Source: JBLNBQ01 sp050260095 (GTDB lineage Bacteria; Bacillota; UBA5301; DYFA01). Taken from it: a DNA stretch of 62,895 bases. Position numbers and translations under genes: made by a program. The stretch is taken from NCBI GenBank assembly GCA_050260095.1, contig JBLNBQ010000180.1:1-62895 (forward strand). The letters run 5' to 3'. Positions 49,748 to 57,829 of this stretch are shown here, piece after piece (within the stretch, counting starts at the first letter, position 1; each line of letters opens with the position of its first letter). The notes beneath the pieces are model-generated. The model saw only the letters and a list, made by a program, of their open reading frames with translations, ran no database searches and was not told the origin of the DNA.

Positions 49748-50767
49748 CTAGAGGTCGATGACCGTCTTGATTTCGTCCTGGCCGCCGGTGGCCAGCGCCC
49801 GCATGGTGCTGTCGAACTCTTCCAGCTTGATCCGGCGGGTGATCAGTTCGCTCGTGACCAGGCGGCCCTCCTCGACGAGCCGCAGCGCCTCCGGGAAGAC
49901 TCCCCGGCTGTTCCGGCTGCCGAGCAGGTCGAGTTCCCGCTTGTTCAAAAGGTCGGGCCGGAAGGTGACCTCGTCGTGGCAGACGCCGATGAGCACCACC
50001 TGGCCGGCGTAGGAGACGAGGTCGAGGGCGAGCTTGACGGTGGCGCTGACGCCGACCACCTCGAAGACCGCCGACGGGCCGACGCCCCCCGTGAAGTCGC
50101 GGACCACCTTCTGCACGTCCTCCGTCCGGGAGTTGACCACCACGTCGGCGCCGAGCCGCTTCGCCCGCTCCAGGCGGGAGTCGCGGACGTCGATGGCGAT
50201 GACCCGCGCCCCCTCCGCCTTGAGGATCTGGATGGCGAGCAGCCCGATGTTCCCGGCGCCGATCACCGCCGCAGTGTCGCCGGCCTTGACGCGTGAACGC
50301 CGGACGCCGTGCATGGCCACCCCGGCCGGTTCCACGAAGGAGAGGGTGTCGAAGCCGAAGCCGGCCGGCGTCTTGTAGAGGTGAGCGACGGGCGCCGTGA
50401 TGTACTCCTGCATGGCGCCGTCGCGGTGGACGCCCATCACCTCCAGCTTCTCGCAGCAGTTGGTCCGGCCCAGGCTGCACGGATAGCACTCGTGGCACGG
50501 GATGTAGGGGTCGACCACGACGACATCGCCGGCCGCAAGGCCCCGGCGGTCCGTCTCCGGCCCGAACTCCACCACCTCGGCCGCCACTTCGTGGCCGGGT
50601 ACCCGCGGGTAGGTCATGAAGGAGTGAAGGCCCTGCCAGGCACGGATGTCGGTGCCGCAGACGCCGACGCACCTGACCCTGAGGAGCGCCTCGCCGGGAC
50701 CGGGCTTGGGGACGGGGGCTTCGACCACTTCAGCCAGCATAGGTTTCTGCAAGACCAACCGCTTCAC
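49748..50767 (-). CDS. Zinc-dependent alcohol dehydrogenase (sorbitol/gulonate dehydrogenase type)
   Basis: The 339-residue medium-chain dehydrogenase has the catalytic zinc motif VGVCGTDI and GHEVAAEV, a structural zinc cluster (CHECYPCSLGRTNCC) and the NAD motif VIGAGNIGLLAIQIL. It oxidises a secondary alcohol; the closest functional types are L-gulonate 5-dehydrogenase, sorbitol and butanediol dehydrogenase. The GTG at 50767 has GGGAGG upstream, and a GTATAC-type operator lies 59 bases upstream at 50826. It heads the operon with the SDR and the E1-E2-E3 complex. Confidence 0.88.
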   Translation of the reverse strand: MKRLVLQKPMLAEVVEAPVPKPGPGEALLRVRCVGVCGTDIRAWQGLHSFMTYPRVPGHEVAAEVVEFGPETDRRGLAAGDVVVVDPYIPCHECYPCSLGRTNCCEKLEVMGVHRDGAMQEYITAPVAHLYKTPAGFGFDTLSFVEPAGVAMHGVRRSRVKAGDTAAVIGAGNIGLLAIQILKAEGARVIAIDVRDSRLERAKRLGADVVVNSRTEDVQKVVRDFTGGVGPSAVFEVVGVSATVKLALDLVSYAGQVVLIGVCHDEVTFRPDLLNKRELDLLGSRNSRGVFPEALRLVEEGRLVTSELITRRIKLEEFDSTMRALATGGQDEIKTVIDL

Positions 50768-50825
50768 GGTGTGAACCTCCCACGCTACCGGGTCCGCCGC
50801 CCACGACAGCCCTGGTAGACATCTC

Positions 50826-50842
50826 GTATACTACCAGCATAC
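50826..50842. promoter_or_regulatory. Probable GntR operator upstream of the dehydrogenase/E1-E2-E3 operon
   Basis: GTATACTACCAGCATAC is a 17-base near-palindrome matching the site at 42074-42090 in length and half-site sequence. It would place this operon under one or both GntR regulators encoded nearby. Confidence 0.6.
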
Positions 50843-50904
50843 AATATTGGCCCCACGAACTCCTGCTGCTCCCACTATTCCGAATAATTTTCCGAAGGAA
50901 GAAG

Positions 50905-52023
50905 TCAGCGGACGGCCAGCAGGATGTCCCGGGCGGCCAGGGCGGTCCAGGCGCGGGGGTTGTTCTGCAACAGGCGGGTCTGTTCGAGGGACTCTTCAGC
51001 CATGGCCGGGATCTCGCTCTCGGCGATGCCCAGTTCGGACAGGTGTTTGGGGAACGGCAGGCGGTCGACCAGCGCCTGGACCCAGGCGAGGAAGTCGCCC
51101 CCGACGGTGGCCGAAAGGATGTCGATCTGGGCGGGGCAGCTTTGGGCGTTGAAGCGCATGACGTGCGGCAGCAGGAGGCCGTTGGCCACCCCATGCGCCA
51201 CCCCGCGGCTGCCCAGGGAGTAGGCCAGGGCGTGCACGGCGCCGGTCCCGGCGATGGTGAGCGCGGCGCCTCCCAGGTAACTGCCGACCAGGGTCGCCTG
51301 CCGCGCCTCGAGGTCGCTCCCCCGCTGCACCGCGGTCTCGAGGGAGGCGGCGAGCAGCCGGACGGCCTCGAGCGAAAAGGCCTGGCTCACCGGATTGGCC
51401 CGGCGGGAGATGAAGGATTCCACCGCGTGCGTGAGGGCGTCGAGGCCGGTCGACGCGGTCACCGAGGGAGGCAGGCCCTGCGTCAGCTCCGGGTCGAGCA
51501 GGGCGAGGTCGGGCAGCAGGAAGCGGCTCACGATGGCGACTTTCCGGCGGCGCGCCGCGTCGATGAAGAGCGCGTTGGGCGTCGCCTCCGCGCCGGTCCC
51601 GGCGGTCGTCGGCACCAGCGCCAGCTCCAGGCTTCGCCCGGGGAGCAACTCCGTCCCCACGACCGCTTCGGTCGCCCGCCCGCTGCCGGCCAGAGCCGCG
51701 ACCCCCTTGGCGGTATCCATCGCGCTTCCGCCGCCCAGGCCCACGACCACGGCCGCGCCGCGCTCCTCGGCCAGGGTCCGGCACGCCTCCAGGTCGGCCA
51801 GCGTCGGTTCGCCGGCCAATTCGGTGAAGCTGGTGACGGCGAAGCCTGCCGACTCGAGGCGCTGGGCGACGGCCGCCGGCAGCCCGAGCCGGGCCAGGCC
51901 GCGGTCGGAGACCAACAGCAGCGGGGCGCCGCGGTGTTCGAGCAGTTCGGGCAGCCTGGCGACGGAACCAGGGGCGCAGACAGTCTTCTTCGGCAACCGG
52001 GGCAGGTACTCGAACGGGACCAT
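50905..52023 (-). CDS. Iron-containing alcohol dehydrogenase
   Basis: The 372-residue group III dehydrogenase has the NAD-binding GGGSAMDTAKGVA region, PTTAGTGAEAT, and metal ligands in LDALTHAVESF (Asp, His) and GVAHGVANGLLLPHV (two His). It interconverts an alcohol and aldehyde or ketone, or oxidises a diol. The ATG at 52023 follows GAGGAGG. It is downstream of the second binding-protein gene on the same strand, with a GC hairpin in between, so it belongs to the second GntR/binding-protein module. Confidence 0.9.
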   Translation of the reverse strand: MVPFEYLPRLPKKTVCAPGSVARLPELLEHRGAPLLLVSDRGLARLGLPAAVAQRLESAGFAVTSFTELAGEPTLADLEACRTLAEERGAAVVVGLGGGSAMDTAKGVAALAGSGRATEAVVGTELLPGRSLELALVPTTAGTGAEATPNALFIDAARRRKVAIVSRFLLPDLALLDPELTQGLPPSVTASTGLDALTHAVESFISRRANPVSQAFSLEAVRLLAASLETAVQRGSDLEARQATLVGSYLGGAALTIAGTGAVHALAYSLGSRGVAHGVANGLLLPHVMRFNAQSCPAQIDILSATVGGDFLAWVQALVDRLPFPKHLSELGIAESEIPAMAEESLEQTRLLQNNPRAWTALAARDILLAVR

Positions 52024-52049
52024 GAAACATCCTCCTCTTCGTGGAAAGG

Positions 52050-52077
52050 GGCGGGGCCGGCTGGAGCCGGCCCCGCC
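52050..52077 (-). terminator. Perfect 12-bp hairpin after the second binding-protein gene
   Basis: GGCGGGGCCGGC pairs with its complement across a 4-base loop, 20 bases after the stop of the gene at 52098. On the minus strand it is followed by CCTTTCC, so it is at most a weak terminator. It probably stabilises the binding-protein mRNA relative to the downstream dehydrogenase. Confidence 0.55.
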
Positions 52078-52097
52078 GGGTACGCGTGGATTCCGGG

Positions 52098-53219
52098 TCA
52101 GCCTTCGATCTTGGAGACGACCTGCGGCTGGCCGTTCACGATCTTGAGGATGAAGATCTCGTTGACGGCCTCGCCCTTCTCGTCGAACGTGTAATCCAGA
52201 CCGGAAACGCCCGGGAACTTCTTCAGCTTCTTCAGGTTGTCGCGGATGGCAGCCGGCTTATCCGACTTGCCCATCTCGATGGCTTTCGCCACCATCATCG
52301 CCGCATCGTAGTACAGGACAGTGAAGGTTTCCGGCAGTTTGCCGTACTTCGCCTTGTGGCGCTTCACGAAGGCCTGGACCTGCGGGTCAGGGTTGGTCGC
52401 CGCGTACGGGGTGGCCGTGTACTTTCCCTCGGCCGCGCCCTGGGCCATGGCGATGGTGGAAGCCTGCCCGAGCACCATCGAACCGTAGTAGGTGACGTCC
52501 GGGATCAGCTGGTTGACCTGCCGGGTGATGAGCGCCTGCTCTTCGTTGTGGCTGAAGACGATCATCGCTTCCGCGCCCGACTTCTTGATGTTGAGCAGCT
52601 GGGCGGTGAAGTCCTTGTCGCCGGTGTTGTGTCCCTCGACGGCGACCGGGGTCAGGCCCTTCGCCTTCAGAGCCGCGATGATGTTGTCGCGGCCGCCGAC
52701 GCCGAACTGGTCGGTGTTGTGGAAGATCGCGATCTTCTTGGCGCCGGCCTTGACGGAGGCGTTCACCATGGCGCGCGCGGTGAGCGCGTCATACTCGCGG
52801 ACGCGGAAGATCCACGGGCTGGGGTTCTCGGTGATGGCCATGGCTGAGCCGGTAGCCAGGACGGGGATGCCCATCTGGATGGCCAGCGGGCGGAAGGCCA
52901 GGACGACGGTGGACTGGTGGTCGCCGATGACGACGGGCACGTGGTCCTGTTCGACCAGCTTGCGGAAGGCGTTGACACCGGCGGTCGGCAGGCCCTGGGC
53001 GTCCTCGATGAGGATCTTCACGGGACGGCCGAGGATGCCGCCCCTCGCGTTGATGTCTTCCTCGGCCATCATCAGGCCTTCTTTGGCCTGCTGGCCCGAC
53101 ATGGCGCTGCCTCCGGTCAAGGCAGCGAGGGCTCCGATGCGGATTGGCTCGGCGGCAAACACGGGTGCTGCACTGGCGAGAAGCAGGACCGCCGAGACGG
53201 CGATGGCTAGTTTACGCAC
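52098..53219 (-). CDS. Periplasmic branched-chain-type substrate-binding protein, copy 2
   Basis: The 373-residue exported protein (signal LAIAVSAVLLLASAAPVFA) is a close paralogue of copy 1. The central stretch from FHNTDQFGVGGRDNII through GHNTGDKDFTAQLLNIKKSG is practically identical. Binding-cleft positions therefore look conserved, and both probably bind the same or similar ligand. It starts at a GTG. No second set of permease genes is present here, so it presumably shares LivHMGF encoded at 37825-41244. Confidence 0.9.
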   Translation of the reverse strand: MRKLAIAVSAVLLLASAAPVFAAEPIRIGALAALTGGSAMSGQQAKEGLMMAEEDINARGGILGRPVKILIEDAQGLPTAGVNAFRKLVEQDHVPVVIGDHQSTVVLAFRPLAIQMGIPVLATGSAMAITENPSPWIFRVREYDALTARAMVNASVKAGAKKIAIFHNTDQFGVGGRDNIIAALKAKGLTPVAVEGHNTGDKDFTAQLLNIKKSGAEAMIVFSHNEEQALITRQVNQLIPDVTYYGSMVLGQASTIAMAQGAAEGKYTATPYAATNPDPQVQAFVKRHKAKYGKLPETFTVLYYDAAMMVAKAIEMGKSDKPAAIRDNLKKLKKFPGVSGLDYTFDEKGEAVNEIFILKIVNGQPQVVSKIEG

Positions 53220-53317
53220 TCTGTTTTCCCGTCCTTTCTTTCCTCCCGATCGGGACTCTCAACTGGAAAAGGTTTTTGCTGGGGCAGGCTCGCTCCGAAA
53301 CGAGGGCCTCCTTTCCG

Positions 53318-53980
53318 TCAGAATAACCGTAACGCCGCGAAGCGGGCGTTGCGGATGTGCTCCTCCATCGCGGCGGCGGCAGTCTGCGGATTCCCGTCGC
53401 TCAAGGCGTCCACGATCGCCAGGTGCTCGCGCACCGAGGCGGCGATGCGCCCGGGCTGGCGGCTCGACAGGATACGGATCCGCTGGTTCTGGTCTTGAAG
53501 GTTGCGGTAGAATGCCTCTCCCCGGCGGTTTCCGGCCAGGGTCACGAGGTAGGCGTGGAACTCCCCGTCGAGGGTGATGGAGCGCCAGTAGTCGGGTTCG
53601 TCCTCCTCCAGCATGGCGTGGAAAGCCTCCCGGAACCGCTCCAGGTCCCTTGGACCGGCCTTCTCCGTCGCCGCCCGCACCACCCAGGTTTCGACCGCCT
53701 CCCGCAGCTCGAAGATCTCCACGATGTCCTTGACCGACAGCTCCGCGACGAAGGTCCCGCGGCGGGGTTCCATGCGGACCAACGACTCCGAGGCGAGCTG
53801 GACCAGGGCCTCGCGCAGGGGGGTGCGGCTCATCCCGAACTCGTCCGCCAGCTCCTGCTCGCACAGGACCTCTCCCGGAAGGAGCCGGCAGCTCACGATG
53901 CGCTCTTTGAGTTCCCGATACGCAGTCTCCTTGAGTGCCGTCCGTTTCGTTGCGGCGATCGCTCCCACGCGGCCTCTCAC
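53318..53980 (-). CDS. GntR-family regulator (FCD subfamily), copy 2
   Basis: The 220-residue regulator has the winged helix (LKERIVSCRLLPGEVLCEQELADEFGMSRTPLREALVQLA) and FCD domain (FELREAVETWVVRAA, then DGEFHAYLVTLAGN, EHLAIVDAL). It is a paralogue of copy 1, sharing NLQDQNQRIRILS and HIRNAR. It starts with a GTG at 53980; a GTG four codons on is an alternative. It precedes the second binding-protein gene by 98 bases, so it heads the second module. Confidence 0.88.
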   Translation of the reverse strand: MRGRVGAIAATKRTALKETAYRELKERIVSCRLLPGEVLCEQELADEFGMSRTPLREALVQLASESLVRMEPRRGTFVAELSVKDIVEIFELREAVETWVVRAATEKAGPRDLERFREAFHAMLEEDEPDYWRSITLDGEFHAYLVTLAGNRRGEAFYRNLQDQNQRIRILSSRQPGRIAASVREHLAIVDALSDGNPQTAAAAMEEHIRNARFAALRLF

Positions 53981-54003
53981 CTGCCTGTACGCCCGTTGGA
54001 GTT

Positions 54004-54019
54004 GTAGGAATTATGATAC
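54004..54019. promoter_or_regulatory. Possible promoter/operator upstream of GntR copy 2
   Basis: GTAGGAATTATGATAC has GTA/TAC ends like the GTATAC operators but is one base shorter and less symmetric. On the minus strand it contains CATAAT, a fair -10 box. Weak evidence. Confidence 0.35.
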
Positions 54020-54089
54020 AGCGATGGCTGCAATAGCATTTTGTCGCCGGCCGCCAAATACCTGCCCGGCCCGCCTGGTATTTCCTGCG

Positions 54090-55640
54090 CTAGAACCGCA
54101 GGGCGAGACCGCCCAGGGCCAGCATCCCGGAGGCCGAGAGCGGTGAAGCATTGACGCCGGTGAAGGGGAGTTCGAGTTCCTCTCCGGTGAAGTAGCCGTC
54201 GGCGTAATAGTGCCAGTCGCCCCCGGCCGAGGCCTGCCCGGCGAAGGCGGCGAACCAGGTGAGGCCGCGGACCGGCGTCTCGCCGCTCATGGTGACCATC
54301 CCGCCGAGGGTCGCGAGGAAAGTCCGTGCCGTGACCGGCGTGCCCCAGTGGACGATATCGGAGCCGTACTCCAGCCAGGGCAGGCCGTTTCCAGGGTCCG
54401 GCACGCGGCCGGCGGGGGCGGCGCCCCAGGCCAACCCGGCGTACGGACCCACGGCCCAGCGCACCCCGCCGCTGACGCCGTGCTGGAGCAGGCCGCCGAG
54501 GACGAACCCGCCCGACCCGCGGGGCTGCCCGGCCATCGATGGGCCGCCGGCGAACCCTCCGAGCCCCAGCAGACCCTCCCACTCGGCGCTGAACGGCACC
54601 TCGGCCAGGCCGCCGAAGGCCATCGCCGAATCCATGCTCACGACCTCCGGGTAAAGCCACGAACCACTCTCACCCTGCCAGTCCTTGAACTGGATCGAAC
54701 CCGTCACTTCCCGCACGTTGCGCAGCGGATAAAAGCCGCCGACCAGGCTGAGGGCGGGGCCGGCCCCAGGCGCCCGAGGGGCGGCGAGCGGCGGCGCGGG
54801 CGGCAGGTAGGGACGGAGAACCGGGGGCGCGGGTGGCGGAGGCAGAGGCGGCGGGGGCGCGGCGGTCCCGGCCGAAGGATCCTCGAGCCCGATGACCGGC
54901 GGCCCCGCCGGCGGCCCGGGCAGCGGCCGGATTCCCGGATGCGGGTGGGCCTCGAGGTAGGGTGAGAACGGCCCGGCCAGGCGGCGGACCAGGATATCCT
55001 GTGCGTCGAAGCGGTAACCGGCCTCCCGGAGCCACCGGGCGGCCAGGGCGTCGGCGGCCCGCTCCTCCGAGGCGGGGTAGAACTCGCCGAGCAGGGCCGG
55101 AGCGAAGCGGCCGAGCCCAGCGCGCTCCGGGCTGGCCACGCCGGTGGCCAGCCGCTGCAGGAGGGCTTTCCCCTCGGCCGACGTCACGTCGTCGAGGTTG
55201 TGGCGGAGCGCCGCGTGGGCCAGTTGGTGCGCGAGCGCCGCCGCCACCTCATCCACCGTCGGAAGCTTTCTGAGCAGGGCAAGGGTGACATAGACGGAGC
55301 CATCGGACAAGGACCAGGCGTCCGCCCGGTCGGTCGCCGAGAGGACGTGCAGCGCGTAAGGGAGCGGCCGCTGCAACCGGGCGCTGGCCGCCAACCGGTC
55401 GAAGATGGCGCGCAGGTACGCCCCGTCGGGCGTCGCCAGCGGAACCTCGTGCCCGCCCCGGCTGAGCGCCAGCGGAAGGAGCCTTTGCCCAACCGGGACG
55501 TCCAGTTCGTCCGAGGGGGGATTCGCCCAGGTGGCGACGGTCCCGCCCGCTAACGCCGCGCCAGGAAAGAATCCGGCGATCGCCAGCGCCAGAAGGCCGC
55601 CGGCCACCGCACTGAGCAGTCTCCGATCCGCCCGGTTCAT
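54090..55640 (-). CDS. M48-like pseudo-peptidase fused to a C-terminal beta-barrel
   Basis: The 516-residue secreted protein has a signal peptide (GGLLALAIAGFFPGAALA) and an M48-type metallopeptidase-like domain (about 40-240). A Pro-rich linker (about 240-295) leads to a strand-rich domain of about 220 residues ending LGGLALRF. The peptidase HExxH motif reads HQLAH (residues 138-142): both His are present but the catalytic Glu is Gln. The downstream EERAAD and HPHPGIRPL motifs are kept. The terminal Phe and alternating strands fit an outer-membrane barrel. It may be a non-catalytic relative of BepA-type chaperone/peptidases. The ATG at 55640 follows a run of G residues. Confidence 0.72.
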   Translation of the reverse strand: MNRADRRLLSAVAGGLLALAIAGFFPGAALAGGTVATWANPPSDELDVPVGQRLLPLALSRGGHEVPLATPDGAYLRAIFDRLAASARLQRPLPYALHVLSATDRADAWSLSDGSVYVTLALLRKLPTVDEVAAALAHQLAHAALRHNLDDVTSAEGKALLQRLATGVASPERAGLGRFAPALLGEFYPASEERAADALAARWLREAGYRFDAQDILVRRLAGPFSPYLEAHPHPGIRPLPGPPAGPPVIGLEDPSAGTAAPPPPLPPPPAPPVLRPYLPPAPPLAAPRAPGAGPALSLVGGFYPLRNVREVTGSIQFKDWQGESGSWLYPEVVSMDSAMAFGGLAEVPFSAEWEGLLGLGGFAGGPSMAGQPRGSGGFVLGGLLQHGVSGGVRWAVGPYAGLAWGAAPAGRVPDPGNGLPWLEYGSDIVHWGTPVTARTFLATLGGMVTMSGETPVRGLTWFAAFAGQASAGGDWHYYADGYFTGEELELPFTGVNASPLSASGMLALGGLALRF

Positions 55641-55684
55641 CCAGATACCCCCCCACGTCAAGCCCGGTTCCCGGGCGATGCGTC

Positions 55685-56716
55685 CTAGAGCCCCCGCACC
55701 CCGGCCAGCCGGGCGGCGAAGCGCAGGGCGTCGAGCATGCTCTCGGCGTTGGCGGTGCCCTTCCCCGCCTTGCCGAAGGCCGTCCCGTGATCGACCGAGG
55801 TGCGGATGAGCGGCAGGCCGAGCGTGACGTTGACGCCGCTCACCGAAGACCAGCGCCCGCTCGCCGCGTCGAGGTGGAAGCCCGCCACCTTGATCGGGAT
55901 GTGGCCCTGGTCGTGGTACATGGCGACAGCGAAGTCGTAGAGGCCGCCGCGGGCTTTGGAGAAGAGGGTGTCGGGCGGCACGGGCCCTTCGGCCCGGATG
56001 CCCTCCGCCTGGGCGGCGGCGATGGCCGGGGCGATCTCCTTGATCTCCTCGTCGCCGAAGAGACCGCCCTCGCCGGAGTGCGGGTTAAGGCCGGCCACGC
56101 CGATGGTGGGCTGCTCGATGCCGAGCCTTTGCCCAGTCTGGTGGGCCAGGCGGATGACGGTCAGCACCCGGTCCTTCTTTACCCGGTCGCAGGCCTCCCG
56201 GAGCGAGACGTGCGTGCTCACGTGCAGCACCCGGAAGTTGCCGTCGACCAGCATCATGGAGTAGCTCCGCACCCCGGTGAGGTGGGCCAGGATCTCGGTG
56301 TGCCCGCTGAAATGATAACCGCCCAGGTTCAGCGCCTCTTTGTTCAAGGGCCCGGTGACGATGGCCGCCACCCGTCCGGCGAGCGCGAGCCGCACGCCCG
56401 TCTCCACGTACTCGTAGGCCGCCTTGCCTCCCAGCGGGGAGACCTTCCCGTAGGGGATCGCCGCGGGGTCGGCGTTGGCCAGGTCGATCACGTACAAGGT
56501 GTGCGGATCGTCGCCGCACTCCTCAGGACCGGCGATCGTGCGGATGGTCAGGTCTGTGCCGGTGAAACGGAGGGCGTCGGCCAGAAAGCGGCGGTCGCCC
56601 ACCACCAGCGTCCTCGTGCCGGGCACGGGACCGTGGGCGAGCGCCTTGACCGCGATCTCGGCCCCGATCCCCGCCGGATCGCCCATCGTGATGGCCAGGA
56701 TTGGCTTTGCCTCCAT
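55685..56716 (-). CDS. pdxA: 4-hydroxythreonine-4-phosphate dehydrogenase PdxA-type
   Basis: The 343-residue protein matches PdxA: AITMGDPAGIGAEIAVKAL, VTGPLNKEALNLGGYHFSGHTE (substrate His), GLNPHSGEGG, MYHDQGHIPIKV and SVDHGTAFG, giving the metal-binding His residues and NAD site. PdxA works in vitamin B6 synthesis; PdxA2 relatives act on D-threonate or erythronate phosphates, and no other pdx gene is nearby. It is followed 44 bases downstream by the M48-like gene on the same strand. Confidence 0.88.
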   Translation of the reverse strand: MEAKPILAITMGDPAGIGAEIAVKALAHGPVPGTRTLVVGDRRFLADALRFTGTDLTIRTIAGPEECGDDPHTLYVIDLANADPAAIPYGKVSPLGGKAAYEYVETGVRLALAGRVAAIVTGPLNKEALNLGGYHFSGHTEILAHLTGVRSYSMMLVDGNFRVLHVSTHVSLREACDRVKKDRVLTVIRLAHQTGQRLGIEQPTIGVAGLNPHSGEGGLFGDEEIKEIAPAIAAAQAEGIRAEGPVPPDTLFSKARGGLYDFAVAMYHDQGHIPIKVAGFHLDAASGRWSSVSGVNVTLGLPLIRTSVDHGTAFGKAGKGTANAESMLDALRFAARLAGVRGL

Positions 56717-56754
56717 GCGTGCGTCACACCTTCCTGTGTTTTCGGATGCTCTCT

Positions 56755-56932
56755 CTACTCATCGCGGCCAGGTTCCGGCCAGCGCGCCGCCACGCCGTAG
56801 TGGGGCGCCTCGACCGACCGGAGGCGGGTGAGCCCGGTGAGCCCGGCTTCGGCCAACAGGCGCTGTGCCTGCTCCAGGCCTATGCGAACCTCCGCCGGCG
56901 GTCCCGGCGGCCCGGCCCCCCCGATTTCTGCC
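56755..56932 (-). pseudogene. Possible small gene or gene remnant without a start codon
   Basis: This minus-strand frame of about 59 codons ends EAPHYGVAARWPEPGRDE and contains GLEQAQRLLAEAGLTGLTRLRSV. That is amphipathic and protein-like, reminiscent of the C-terminal part of methyltransferase-like proteins. It follows the thioredoxin-reductase-like gene, but there is no ATG, GTG or TTG after the upstream in-frame stop, and the 5' part is a Gly/Pro run. It could be the tail of a degraded gene or be reached by a frameshift. Without comparison it cannot be decided. Confidence 0.35.
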
Positions 56933-56940
56933 CTACGCGT

Positions 56941-57819
56941 TCACCCCTTCTCCTGATTGCCCCGGCGCCGGTCGACGTAGTGGACCGCCGAAAGCGCCGC
57001 CAGAAGGCCCTCCCCCACCGCCTTCGCCAGCTGGTAGGGGCGCCCGGTGCAGTCGCCCGCGGCGAAGACCCCCGGCAGGTTGGTGGCCATCTGACGGTCC
57101 ACTTTGATCGCGCCCTCCGCCATCTCCAGTCCGGGCAGCAGACTCTCGGCCGGGGTAAGCTCCCGCAGGATGAAGACCCCGTCCACCGGGTAGCTTTCCC
57201 CACCGGCGGTCACCCGTTCTACCTTGCCGGCGCCTTCGATCGCTTTGACGGTTGGACCCGCGACGGTCACGTTCGCCGCGGCCGGCGCCTCCTCCGGCTG
57301 GCCGAACCAGTACACCTTGGCGCAGAGTCCGGCCAGAAACGCGGCCTCTTCCCTGGCTTCGTCGCCCTTCCCGATCACCGCCACCGTGCGTCCCCGGAAG
57401 AGGGCCCCGTCGCAGGTGGCGCAGTAGCTCACGCCCCGCCCCAGAAGCTCTTTCTCGCCCGGGAGGTAATTGGTGGGCGAAACGCCGGTGGCCAGGATCA
57501 CGGAGCGGGCGGTGAAGGTATCATGGGCGGTTGCCAGGATGAACTGGTCCCCCAGCGGCATGATGCTGGTGATCTTGCCCTTGAGCACCTCGACCCCGGC
57601 CGTCTTGAGGTGGCCGAAGAAGGCCTCCCGCAGTTCCGGCCCGGTGATGTTGGGGAAGCCCAGGTAATTGCGGATCTCCGGCGAACGGTGAAGCTTCTGG
57701 GTGCAGAACTGCACGCCGTGCAGGTTCACCGAGCGGTCCCGGGCCCGCACGTTGATGGCCGCCGACAGCCCGGCCGGCCCGCAACCCACGATGGCGACGT
57801 CAACGACTTCCTGGCTCAT
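56941..57819 (-). CDS. Thioredoxin-reductase-like FAD/NAD oxidoreductase
   Basis: The 292-residue protein has the two-nucleotide-domain fold: VAIVGCGPAGLSAAIN (FAD), SYCATCDGALF with the CxxC redox pair, VAVIGKGDEAREEAAFLA (NAD(P) site) and VFAAGDCTGRPYQ near the C-terminus. It reduces thioredoxin or a related disulfide. Its N-terminal wording differs from classical TrxB, so it may be a ferredoxin- or other-donor form. It lies 10 bases after the aminopeptidase gene. Confidence 0.87.
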   Translation of the reverse strand: MSQEVVDVAIVGCGPAGLSAAINVRARDRSVNLHGVQFCTQKLHRSPEIRNYLGFPNITGPELREAFFGHLKTAGVEVLKGKITSIMPLGDQFILATAHDTFTARSVILATGVSPTNYLPGEKELLGRGVSYCATCDGALFRGRTVAVIGKGDEAREEAAFLAGLCAKVYWFGQPEEAPAAANVTVAGPTVKAIEGAGKVERVTAGGESYPVDGVFILRELTPAESLLPGLEMAEGAIKVDRQMATNLPGVFAAGDCTGRPYQLAKAVGEGLLAALSAVHYVDRRRGNQEKG

Positions 57820-57829
57820 GCGCGCTCAC

